Part shown: in pieces, positions 11,318 to 18,684 of the stretch | How the letters are laid out: each line of letters begins with the position of its first letter | How positions within the stretch are numbered: the stretch's first letter is position 1 | Assembly (NCBI RefSeq): GCF_900112205.1 | Contig: NZ_FOKW01000002.1 | Coordinates: 310,001 to 374,000 of the forward strand | Direction: 5' to 3' | Length of the DNA: 64,000 bases | From: Natronobacterium haloterrestre | Lineage (GTDB): Archaea > Halobacteriota > Halobacteria > Halobacteriales > Natrialbaceae | Position numbers and translations under genes: made by a program | The notes under the pieces: model-generated | The model's input: the letters and a program-made list of their open reading frames with translations, nothing else | The model's database searches: none | Told to the model about the DNA's origin: nothing

Positions 11318-12019
11318 ATGGGGCTGTCGTATCCGCTCTTTCTCGTCAACGTCAAGACCGCCGAGGGGACCGCCGGCGACGACGGCCTCGCGGTCGCCGA
11401 AACCATAGACCGGGTCGCGTCCGAGACCGGTCGCCGGTTCGCCCTCGCACCCCAGCTCCCCGACCTCGCGCGGGTCGCCGAACGGACCGACCTGCCGGTC
11501 GTCGCCCAGACTGCCGTCCGGCGGGAGGAGGCGGGGATCGGCGAGGTCACCTGCGAGGCCGTCGCCGCAGCGGGGGCCGACGGCGTCTTCGTCACTCACC
11601 CCGGCAACCGGCTCCCCTTCTCCGCCGTGGGTCCGACCCTCGAGCGCTGTGCGGAACTGGACCTCGAGTCGATCGTCTGGGTCGAGAGTCTCGCAGCCGC
11701 ACGGGCCGCGCTCGCGCTCGAGCCGGGGCCCGACTGTCTGCTCCTCGAGCAGCCCAACGACATCGCCGCCGAGGAGGGAACGGTCCGGAGCCGTCCCGAG
11801 CGGATCGCGGCGTTCGTCGAAGCGGTCGACGGGATCGCCCCGGAGACGGCGGTGTTCGTCGGCGGCGGGGTCAGGACGGCCGACGACGTGGCTCGGGCGT
11901 TCGACTGTGGCGTCGACGCAACCGGTGCGGCTTCGGCCGCGGTCGAGGCGCTCGAGTCGGGCGACCTGGAGCCGTGGCTGCGGTCGATCGCGGAGGCCGT
12001 ACCTGCTCGGCTCGAGTGA
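11318..12019 (+). CDS. triosephosphate-isomerase-like TIM-barrel protein
   Basis: The protein has 233 residues. Archaeal TpiA features recur in order. An N-terminal FLVNVKTAEG resembles the N-x-K substrate site. THPGNR is near the position of the NHSE histidine loop. LLLEQPND resembles the catalytic-glutamate loop VEPPELIG. FVGGGVRTADDVARAF matches the phosphate-binding C-terminal GAG-x-T motif. The divergence from orthodox archaeal TpiA is large, for example in loop 6, so this may be a paralogue acting on another phosphorylated sugar. It shares an operon-like arrangement with the RHH mini-protein upstream. Confidence 0.65.
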   Translation: MGLSYPLFLVNVKTAEGTAGDDGLAVAETIDRVASETGRRFALAPQLPDLARVAERTDLPVVAQTAVRREEAGIGEVTCEAVAAAGADGVFVTHPGNRLPFSAVGPTLERCAELDLESIVWVESLAAARAALALEPGPDCLLLEQPNDIAAEEGTVRSRPERIAAFVEAVDGIAPETAVFVGGGVRTADDVARAFDCGVDATGAASAAVEALESGDLEPWLRSIAEAVPARLE

Positions 12020-12042
12020 GCGCAAAAAGCCGCGGAAGGGCT

Positions 12043-13377
12043 TCAGTCGTGGCTCCCTTCCTCGTCGCGTTCGGCCCGCAGGTGCTCGATCGCGTGGAGT
12101 TCGACCACCGGCACGACCTTCGCGATCGAGAGGAAAAACAGCGCGACCATCCCGATCGTTCCCGTGATCGACGAGAGTTCGATCAGGCTCGGCACGTACG
12201 TCCCCGGGGTCGCGCCGTAGATCTCGAAGGCCGGGTGAAGGAAGCCCTCGACGACGAACAGCACCTTCTCGGTGAGCGTCGCGGAAAGGACCGCGACTGC
12301 ACAGAGGAGGGCACGACCCTTGGTGAACAGCGTCGGGCGGATCGTCTGGGCGAAGATGTACGCCAGGACGATCAGTACCAGACTCATCGAAATGAGATAG
12401 CCGATTTCCTCGAGGGTCGCGTGCCAGGCGGCGTCGAGTTCGACGGGCGGGAAGAACGTGCCCGTGGTGACCTGCTGGAGTTGCAGCCAGAGAAAAAGCA
12501 GCGAGAAGAAGCCGAGCCACAGCGTTAGCCCACGGAAGATGTCGTCGGTGATGATGTGTTCCCAGTCGTACGCACGCCGGAAGCCGTACGAGAGGATGAT
12601 CACGCCGCTGATCGCGGAGGTGAGCGCGATAGTGAGGAACTGCGGCCCCTGGACGCCGCCGAACCAGCGCGGATAGGTCGGCAGCACGGCGAACAGCCAC
12701 GGAATGACGCCGCCGTGGAGCAACAGGGGGGCCATGATGATGATCGCGAGTGCGAGCCACCAGACCATCCGCTGAACGATCTCGTCTTCCTTCTCGGTGT
12801 AGCCGATCGTCATGATGCTGTAGATCGGCCCGAAGTGATCCGGCAACTCGTCGCGCAACCGTGTGACGTCGTACCGCAGCGTCAACCCGAGGTACGTCGC
12901 GGTCAGGACGAAGTAGGCGGTGATGACCGTCACGTCCCACACCAGCGGCGAGTTGTGGACCGTGATGTGGTAGTGTCCGAGGACGCTGGTGACCATTCGG
13001 TCGGGCCGGCCCATGTGGACGATAATGTAGAAGCCAGCCGCGGACAGGCCGGCGAGCGTCAGCATCTCGGCCAGCCGAGCGACGGGCATGTACCGCTCCA
13101 TTCCGAGCAAGCGTACCGCTGCCGAGAGGATGATCCCCCCGTGGGCGATGCCGACCCACCAGATGAACGCGCCGATGTAGATTCCCCAGGTGACGCCGCC
13201 GCCGGTCCCCCAGTCGGCCAGTCCGGTCACGACCAGCCCCTCCCAGAGCTGATAGGCCCAGCCGACGAGGAAGACGAGCAAGGCGAGTCCGGCGATCGCG
13301 ACCGCCGCGTAGTATTTCGTCGACGTGGTCTGGATCGGCCGTAGGATGTCCGCTTCTCGCGGCTCTTTGGTGCTCAT
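12043..13377 (-). CDS. nrfD: NrfD/PsrC-family membrane quinol subunit
   Basis: This 444-residue polytopic membrane protein has about ten hydrophobic helices. NrfD/PsrC proteins anchor molybdopterin or iron-sulfur oxidoreductases and exchange electrons with menaquinone. Recognisable family features include GGGVTWGIYIGAFIWWVGIA, VARLAEMLTLAGLSAAGF, FGPIYSIMTIGY and MSLVLIVLAYIFAQTI. The start MSTKEPREADILRPI was chosen because upstream residues are atypical. The catalytic and ferredoxin-like partner subunits that normally neighbour such genes are absent here, so its electron donor cannot be assigned. Confidence 0.85.
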   Translation of the reverse strand: MSTKEPREADILRPIQTTSTKYYAAVAIAGLALLVFLVGWAYQLWEGLVVTGLADWGTGGGVTWGIYIGAFIWWVGIAHGGIILSAAVRLLGMERYMPVARLAEMLTLAGLSAAGFYIIVHMGRPDRMVTSVLGHYHITVHNSPLVWDVTVITAYFVLTATYLGLTLRYDVTRLRDELPDHFGPIYSIMTIGYTEKEDEIVQRMVWWLALAIIIMAPLLLHGGVIPWLFAVLPTYPRWFGGVQGPQFLTIALTSAISGVIILSYGFRRAYDWEHIITDDIFRGLTLWLGFFSLLFLWLQLQQVTTGTFFPPVELDAAWHATLEEIGYLISMSLVLIVLAYIFAQTIRPTLFTKGRALLCAVAVLSATLTEKVLFVVEGFLHPAFEIYGATPGTYVPSLIELSSITGTIGMVALFFLSIAKVVPVVELHAIEHLRAERDEEGSHD

Positions 13378-13546
13378 GAGACGCGTTCGCAAACCTACGC
13401 ATCCGACCCCCATCGTTCCGGAGGTTGGCTTTGCAAGGCGTATACCCCTCGGCGTCCGTCCGGTCCGATCGGTTCCTCGTTTCGTCCGGAAACCGTCGGC
13501 CCCGACCGTGCTCACACTCAAGTGTTGGCTCGCCGTACATTCGCGT

Positions 13547-13969
13547 ATGGATCTGCTCGTCGCGCTCGACGACTCCGAACCCGGCTGGGCCGCACTCGAG
13601 TACGCGCTCGAGGAACACCCGGAGGCCGACATCACAGTAACCCACGTCGTCGACCTCTCGGAGAGCGGCTACGGCGAGTTCGCACACCTCGGGTCGGACA
13701 CCATGGCGGAGAGACGTCGCGAGCGGGCCGAAGAGCTGTTCGAGGAGGCCCGAGAGCGGGCGACCGGGCGGGAGCCGCCGGCCGAGATCGAAACGGAACT
13801 GCTCGAGGGGCCGCCGGCGACGGAGATCATCGAGTTGGCCGCAGAGCGCGGGGTCGACCGCATCTGCGTGGGGAGCCACGGTCGGACGGGCGTCTCCCGA
13901 ATCCTGCTCGGGAGCGTGGCCGAGCGGATCGCACGGCGTGCGCCGGTGCCGGTGACGATCGTCCGCTGA
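13547..13969 (+). CDS. universal stress protein (UspA family)
   Basis: This 140-residue single-domain USP starts MDLLVALDDSEPGWAALEYA and has the nucleotide-binding signature G-x2-G-x9-G-S/T at its end (GSHGRTGVSRILLGSVAERI). This points to the ATP-binding subclass with a Rossmann-like alpha/beta fold. The conserved early Asp (VALDDS) and the C-terminal strand PVPVTIVR are also present. It is monocistronic and divergent from nrfD. Confidence 0.9.
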   Translation: MDLLVALDDSEPGWAALEYALEEHPEADITVTHVVDLSESGYGEFAHLGSDTMAERRRERAEELFEEARERATGREPPAEIETELLEGPPATEIIELAAERGVDRICVGSHGRTGVSRILLGSVAERIARRAPVPVTIVR

Positions 13970-14072
13970 GAGCGGTATCGGAGGCCACGGGAGGACTCGT
14001 GAGGGGGGGGCAGGGAGCTGACGGGAGCCGGTCGGATGGGGTTTTTTCGGAACGACACGCCTCGGTGGGGCT

Positions 14073-14402
14073 ATGTCACACCTCGCCGTCCGTATCGGCG
14101 TCCCGGACGAGTCGGACGCCACCGAACTGTCGCGGTTACTCGTCGAAAACCGGCTCGCTGCGGGAACCCGGATCACGTCGGGCACGAGTCACTACCGGTG
14201 GGACGGCGAAGTCGCCGAACGAACGTACTGGACGGTGACCGCGTTCACCCACTCGGCACAACTCTCCGCGCTGTACGAGTTCGTCGAGAAACGCCACGAG
14301 GACGACCTGCCCGGGATCACTTATACGGAGATCGACGCCGACGACGAGTACCTCCGGTGGATCCGAGACGCGATCGGTTTCGAGGCCGAGTCGGACGCGT
14401 AA
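14073..14402 (+). CDS. cutA: CutA1 divalent-ion tolerance protein
   Basis: This 109-residue protein is the usual CutA length. It shows family features: an N-terminal ferredoxin-like strand-helix (VRIGVPDESDATELSRLLVENRLAAGTRI is abbreviated here by its landmark LLVENRLAAG), SHYRWDGEVAE resembling the S-x-Y-x-W-x-G-x-V/I signature, and a C-terminal region around LPGITYTEID, the place of the metal-adjacent P-x-I/V motif. CutA forms trimers linked to copper and other metal tolerance. The gene stands alone. Confidence 0.85.
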   Translation: MSHLAVRIGVPDESDATELSRLLVENRLAAGTRITSGTSHYRWDGEVAERTYWTVTAFTHSAQLSALYEFVEKRHEDDLPGITYTEIDADDEYLRWIRDAIGFEAESDA

Positions 14403-14597
14403 TCGGGGTCGCCGATCGCCGTGCGTTTCACGCGTCCCGGACCGTTCGGCGACTCGAGGACGCGAGAAGACGGCGTGCTCGAGGGGATGATCGACGGTGA
14501 CGAGTACCGTGGACGCTGCGACGAACGGAACCGAACCGAAGTACGATAGAGTCGGAGAACGGACGGTGACGGGCGATCCCGGGCCTGGCTCTACTGC

Positions 14598-15833
14598 TTA
14601 CTGCTGGGCGGGTGCCAGTTCGTCCAGGTCGACGGACTGCTCGAGCAGCACTTCGGCCTGGTCGGCGACCTCGCGCTGTTCGCGCATCAGCTGTTTGAAC
14701 TTGCTCTGGGGCGAGAGGTCGCCGATGAGGACGCCGCCGACGATCTTGCCGTCCTTGAACGCGATGCGACGCCACTCGGTGTCGCTGTACTTGCGCTCGG
14801 CGTGTTCCTCGCCCAGCGTCGGGTGGCCGAACGAGAGGAACGGGAAGTCGAAGTGCGTGATCGAGTACGAGGAGACCCACTCGAAGACCTCCTCCTCGTC
14901 GTCGGCGGCCATGTTGACCGCGGCGACCCGACCCTGCTCCTTGGCCGAGCCCCAGGAGCCGTTCTGGGCACGCTCGCCGAGCAACACGTCGTGGAACCGG
15001 GTGATGTCGCCGGCCGCGTAGACGTCCTCGACGTTGGTCTGCATGTACTCGTCGACGATGATCCCGTTGTCGCGCTCGATGCCGGTCCCGCGGAGGAACT
15101 CGGTGTTGAAGGTCAGCCCGATCGCGACGCCGGCGAAGTCACACTCGTAGCGGTCGCCGTTCGGGTCGACGGCCGCGCTCACGTGGCCGTCGTCGTCCGT
15201 TTCGAAGTGATCGACGCCGCTGTCGAACACCGGCTCGACCCCTTTCTCGCGCAGGCCGTCGTGGATGATCTCCGCGCCGTCGCTCGTGAGCGCGTAGCGC
15301 CACCAGCGGTCGCCCCGCATCAGGTACTTGCCCTCGACGCCCTGTGCGCCACAGACCGCCGCGAAGTCGATGCCCAGCAGACCGGCACCGACGACGACGC
15401 CCTTCTCGGCTTCCTCGGCGCTTTCCTTGATCGCTCGAGCGTCCTGGAAGGTCCAGAAGTGGTGGATACCGTCGGCGTCGCTGTTGTCGACGGGGAGCTG
15501 GGTCGGGGTGCCGCCGGTCGCGACCAGCAGCTTGTCGTAGCCGAACTCCTCGCCCTCGTGGGTGTGGACGACCTTCTCGTCGGTGTCGACCGAAGTGACG
15601 TAGGTGTTCAGCGAGAGGTCGATGTCCCGCTCTGCGTACCAGTTTTCCTCGTGAATCGAGATCGGGGCCTCGGGGAGTTTCCCTTTCGCGTGTTCCTTGA
15701 TCAGAATCCGATTGTACAGTGCCTCCCCCTCATCGGTGATGACGGTAATCTCCGAATCCGGGTCTTCCTCCCGGAGGGTCTCGGCAGCCGAACTGCCCGA
15801 GATCCCGTCACCGATGATGACGTACTCTGTCAT
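14598..15833 (-). CDS. FAD/NAD(P)-dependent pyridine nucleotide-disulfide-type oxidoreductase
   Basis: The protein has 411 residues. The N-terminal FAD-binding Rossmann motif is VIIGDGISGSSAAETL. The second, NAD(P)-binding, motif is VVVGAGLLGIDFAA near residue 145. The third FAD contact is VYAAGDITRF near 275. This is the layout of nitrite-reductase NirB N-domains, rubredoxin reductases and NADH oxidases. No redox CxxC active-site pair typical of thioredoxin reductase is present. The substrate is unknown. The IS element lies just upstream of its start, between 15946 and about 17860, and may affect its promoter. Confidence 0.87.
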   Translation of the reverse strand: MTEYVIIGDGISGSSAAETLREEDPDSEITVITDEGEALYNRILIKEHAKGKLPEAPISIHEENWYAERDIDLSLNTYVTSVDTDEKVVHTHEGEEFGYDKLLVATGGTPTQLPVDNSDADGIHHFWTFQDARAIKESAEEAEKGVVVGAGLLGIDFAAVCGAQGVEGKYLMRGDRWWRYALTSDGAEIIHDGLREKGVEPVFDSGVDHFETDDDGHVSAAVDPNGDRYECDFAGVAIGLTFNTEFLRGTGIERDNGIIVDEYMQTNVEDVYAAGDITRFHDVLLGERAQNGSWGSAKEQGRVAAVNMAADDEEEVFEWVSSYSITHFDFPFLSFGHPTLGEEHAERKYSDTEWRRIAFKDGKIVGGVLIGDLSPQSKFKQLMREQREVADQAEVLLEQSVDLDELAPAQQ

Positions 15834-15945
15834 ATCCGGACCGTTCGTAATGCGGGTTAAAGTGGGTTGCTATCTCGTTCATTTTGCTCGTTCAGCTGAA
15901 CCGTCCGGACGTTTGTCGCGTAATACCCGAATATATTCCCACGTT

Positions 15946-16090
15946 GACCTCCTCCTCCGCGTGAACGCGGAGGAATCCCACCACGGGATTTCAGGCCGAG
16001 TGTAGCGGCCTGTTGGTCTCAAGACGCATACGTTCCAAGCGTCGTCTGCTGGTTTTCAGCATCGGCTTGGCTGTCTTGTGGCCCGGTCAA
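15946..16090 (-). ncRNA. probable omega-RNA (TnpB guide RNA) at the IS right end
   Basis: In active IS200/IS605 elements the transcript overlapping the tnpB 3' end and right end folds into the guide scaffold for TnpB. The flanking bases just past the right end serve as guide. Here the tnpB 3' end, the right-end hairpin and a conserved GGGATT/CCCAC segment occupy this span. The guide would correspond to the flanking bases 15926-15945. This is inferred from family knowledge; no RNA evidence exists. The 5' boundary is arbitrary. Confidence 0.4.
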
Positions 16091-17389
16091 AGAGGTCGTT
16101 CGAAAGGCGCAAAGCGCCTTTCGTGATGACGAGAGAGCTTCGCTCTCTCGAACCACCCCATCCGTAGCCGAGTTCTTGGAAATCGAAGATTTCCAATGGT
16201 CGAAAAATCTTCGATTTTTCTCGACATCGTCACCGGCCTTCTGCCGGGAACTCCGGTCGCTTCGGCGGTGACTCTCTCCACTACGGTAGCGGTCTGCAAT
16301 GTTTATCGCCCCGTTCACGTCGGCTTGATACTCACCGACCCAACAGCCGTCGTTCGAGCATCTGAACGTCGCCTGTCGTGGCCGGTAGCCATGTTCACCG
16401 CAGGCGTGGCACGCCTTCGACGTGTTCCGGGGATTCACCGTCTCGACGGAAATCCCCTTCTCGGCGGCTTTGTAGCGAATCTGTGCGTGGAGCTTGGCAA
16501 AGCCCCACCCGTGCAACCGTCGATTCATGTACTCGCCGTAGTCCATGTTTTCGCGGATGTACGTCAGGTCTTCCAGCACCAGCACTGGGTTCTCGACAGA
16601 CTCGGCGTACTCAACGACCTCGCTGGTCACACGGTGGAACACATCGTCAATCTGGTCCCACAGCGAGTCGCCGTAGGACTCCGCGATTCGCTCACTGCCG
16701 CGCTGCTGAAGCCGTCGCTTGGCGGTGAAGTAGGTTTTGCGGAGCCGACGAACGGCTTTGCCGTCGTCGGCCCACAGGTGAGGGCGAACAGGAGAACCAG
16801 AGTCGTCGCGGTGACACACCGTGACGAGACTCGCTTCTCCGATGTCCACACCAATGGGCGTCCGCTCGTCGGCGGACGCCTCAGATTGGTCCTCCACGTC
16901 GCGGGTAGCGGTGACGTGGAGATACCACGTTCCGTCCCGCTCGAACAGCCGACTCTCACCCATCTCGGCGTCGTCTGCGTACACCGCTTCGAGCCAATCC
17001 CGCTGTTCGGGATTGGCGCGTGCCGGAATCCAGAGGTGGTAATCCTCGTGGTGCGGGATTTTGACGTACCACTCGATAGCGTTCTGTGGCTGGTGGTCAA
17101 GTTGCAGTCCCTCGTTAGTGAACCGCACCGGGTGGTCGTCGTGAAGCTCGTCGGCGTCGTAGCTGTTTCCACAGAGTTGTGGGACGTACTTCTTGAGGGC
17201 GTTTTTCGCGTAGCCGCTCAGGTCGTACTCGACAACCACGTCGTTGGTCGCTGACTGTGTGTCACAACCAGCGGCGAACGCGGCCTGAAGCGCCTGCTGG
17301 TAAGCGTCCCCTGTCTCACGAAGCTTCTGACGCTTGTGGACGTTCGGGTCCACAAGCTTCAGTTCGAGCGTTTTCGTGAGTTCGGTCAC
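16019..17389 (-). CDS. tnpB: TnpB RNA-guided nuclease of IS200/IS605
   Basis: This 456-residue TnpB starts at a GTG (VTELTKTLELKLVDPN) within the GTGA overlap with the tnpA stop. The RuvC catalytic residues look intact: GVDIGEASLVTV (Asp), LVLEDLTYIREN (Glu) and YQADVNGAINIADRY (Asp). Between them is a zinc finger, CHACGEHGYRPRQATFRC plus a further cysteine. TnpB proteins are omega-RNA-guided DNA endonucleases that help retain the element. After residue about 390 the tail is unusually long. It carries an in-frame block encoded by four palindromes before the typical ending TGPQDSQADAENQQTTLG. Confidence 0.93.
   Translation of the reverse strand: MTELTKTLELKLVDPNVHKRQKLRETGDAYQQALQAAFAAGCDTQSATNDVVVEYDLSGYAKNALKKYVPQLCGNSYDADELHDDHPVRFTNEGLQLDHQPQNAIEWYVKIPHHEDYHLWIPARANPEQRDWLEAVYADDAEMGESRLFERDGTWYLHVTATRDVEDQSEASADERTPIGVDIGEASLVTVCHRDDSGSPVRPHLWADDGKAVRRLRKTYFTAKRRLQQRGSERIAESYGDSLWDQIDDVFHRVTSEVVEYAESVENPVLVLEDLTYIRENMDYGEYMNRRLHGWGFAKLHAQIRYKAAEKGISVETVNPRNTSKACHACGEHGYRPRQATFRCSNDGCWVGEYQADVNGAINIADRYRSGESHRRSDRSSRQKAGDDVEKNRRFFDHWKSSISKNSATDGVVRESEALSSSRKALCAFRTTSLTGPQDSQADAENQQTTLGTYAS
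16101..16220. repeat. four perfect hairpins inserted in the tnpB 3' coding region
   Basis: Four perfect palindromes with 3-nt loops lie in 120 bp. They are a 10-bp stem (16101-16110/16114-16123, loop AAA), a 9-bp stem (16130-16138/16142-16150, loop TTC), a 9-bp stem (16176-16184/16188-16196, loop GAA) and an 8-bp stem (16202-16209/16213-16220, loop TTC). The reading frame remains open through all of them. They encode the atypical low-complexity part of the TnpB tail. Confidence 0.8.
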
Positions 17390-17826
17390 GCTTCGGCCCC
17401 CTTGTGTCGGCTGATGTAGTTTTCGACAGTTTCGCTGGAGACGTGCCCGGCTGTTCCGGCGTAGTAGCCGCGTGCCCACTGGATTTTCTCGCCGTCGTGG
17501 TCGGCGTGGCGGTGGTTGTATTTCCGTGAGGAAATGCCCTTGAACCAGTTGGCGAGCAGCGATGGGCTGTGTTTGGGCGGGCTACTGACGAACAGGTGAA
17601 CGTGGTCAGGCTGAACAGTCAGGTTTTGAATGTCCAAGCCTTTCTCGTCGGCAATTTCGTGGAGGATGGATTCCACACGGTCGGCAACCTCTCCCGTCAG
17701 TACCGCGTTGCGGTATTGAGCGGACCCCTGTTCCGCGATATCCGCAGAACCGTCGGTTCTGCGAGACTTCGGGAGCCACACTATGTGGTAGTTAAGATTG
17801 TAGGTTGCGTGCCGTGTGGTCTTCAT
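17386..17826 (-). CDS. tnpA: TnpA Y1 (HUH) transposase of IS200 type
   Basis: At 146 residues it is the usual IS200 TnpA length. The HUH metal site is QPDHVHLFVSSPP (His-hydrophobic-His). The nucleophilic tyrosine lies in TVENYISRHKG near the C-terminus. The N-terminal YNLNYHIVWLPKSRR is a hallmark of the family. All catalytic residues are present and the frame is unbroken, so the protein should be active. It excises and inserts single-stranded circles at hairpin ends and may mobilise related relics in trans, such as that at 2781. Confidence 0.95.
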   Translation of the reverse strand: MKTTRHATYNLNYHIVWLPKSRRTDGSADIAEQGSAQYRNAVLTGEVADRVESILHEIADEKGLDIQNLTVQPDHVHLFVSSPPKHSPSLLANWFKGISSRKYNHRHADHDGEKIQWARGYYAGTAGHVSSETVENYISRHKGAEA

Positions 17827-18081
17827 CCGTGCTACATACTATGGTCATGTCATGGCGAATATCTTGCGGAAATGGTGGGAAATCCAACCCTGCAATAGAA
17901 CGGTGGACTGTCACACTATGCTGTCCGCTCGACCCCCGCCTGTTCGCTCCTCGGTTCCGACAGAGCGTCGGAACACTCGTCACTCACGGGAAGGCGGGGT
18001 ATGCGCTCATATCTCTATCATTCCCCGTTTACGGGTTCCGGGTCCGAACCGCTCTTTAGCGCTCCCTCCATAGGACGGTGT

Positions 18082-18684
18082 ATGAAACTCCAGCAGAACG
18101 TACGTCACTTCGCGTCCCGCAAGGCCCTCGAGACGCCGGTCGTTCGCTCGGCGGCCAAGTCGGGACTCGTCCGGCTTCACACGCGAGTCTTCCTGGGGAA
18201 GGCCGATCCGGAGCGGGCCGACGAACGGAAGGACCACCTCGACGGCCTGTTCGATGCGACGGTCGACACCTACCTCCGGGCGCTCCAGGACGGCTATTCC
18301 GAGGCCGAGGCCCGCGAGATCACCCACATCCAGGCCAACTTCGACTTCTACAACCACGGCTGGACCGAGATGATGGAGTTCCCGGTCGACGAACTCGAGG
18401 CCCACTACGAGCGCTACCGGGACTTCTTCGAGACGTGGGAGATCACGATCGACGACCCGCTTGGCCAGTTCGCGCCGCGGGACGGGCTGGCGCCGGCCCC
18501 GTCGACGCCCGAGAAACTCGAGGATCCCGAACACCCCCACGCGGAGGGCGGGTTCGCGGACGACGCCTACGTCGAGACCGAGGACGGCGAGCTCGTGGTC
18601 GGCGGACGCGACGGACCCGACGAGGTGGACGTCTCGAAAGCGGTCGGCGTCGAGGACTCGTCGGCCGATGCTGCCGAAAACTAG
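18082..18684 (+). CDS. conserved haloarchaeal protein (DUF6149-like)
   Basis: The protein has 200 residues and starts MKLQQNVRHFASRKALETP. It is soluble and largely helical, with a conserved-looking core YSEAEAREITHIQANFDFYNHG, then WTEMMEFPVDELEAHYERY, and a tail HPHAEGGFADDAYVETEDGE. I recognise it as a haloarchaeal family I believe is DUF6149; function unknown. Its 3' end overlaps the convergent binding-protein gene by 4 nt. Confidence 0.7.
   Translation: MKLQQNVRHFASRKALETPVVRSAAKSGLVRLHTRVFLGKADPERADERKDHLDGLFDATVDTYLRALQDGYSEAEAREITHIQANFDFYNHGWTEMMEFPVDELEAHYERYRDFFETWEITIDDPLGQFAPRDGLAPAPSTPEKLEDPEHPHAEGGFADDAYVETEDGELVVGGRDGPDEVDVSKAVGVEDSSADAAEN

Larger units (their letters stand above)
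15946..17860 (-). mobile_element. intact IS200/IS605-family insertion sequence
   Basis: The element carries tnpA (Y1 HUH transposase) and tnpB on the minus strand, the tnpA stop overlapping the tnpB GTG start. The right end is marked by a perfect 9-bp hairpin at 15954-15962/15965-15973 and the border GACCTCCTCC at 15946-15955. The left end lies shortly upstream of tnpA (after 17826) but has no unmistakable hairpin, so 17860 is an estimate. IS200/IS605 elements move as single strands and leave no target duplication, consistent with the absence of terminal repeats. Confidence 0.8.

Noticed and set aside
11027-14185. A 1052-codon minus-strand open frame spanning several genes
   Set aside because: It crosses the TpiA-like gene, NrfD, UspA and CutA, all well supported in other frames; the translation is Arg/Gly/Pro-rich noise.
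17954-17972. Palindrome TTCCGAC-AGAGC-GTCGGAA as possible IS left-end hairpin
   Set aside because: It is over 120 bp from tnpA, and I saw nothing that ties it to the element ends, so it was not used to set the boundary.
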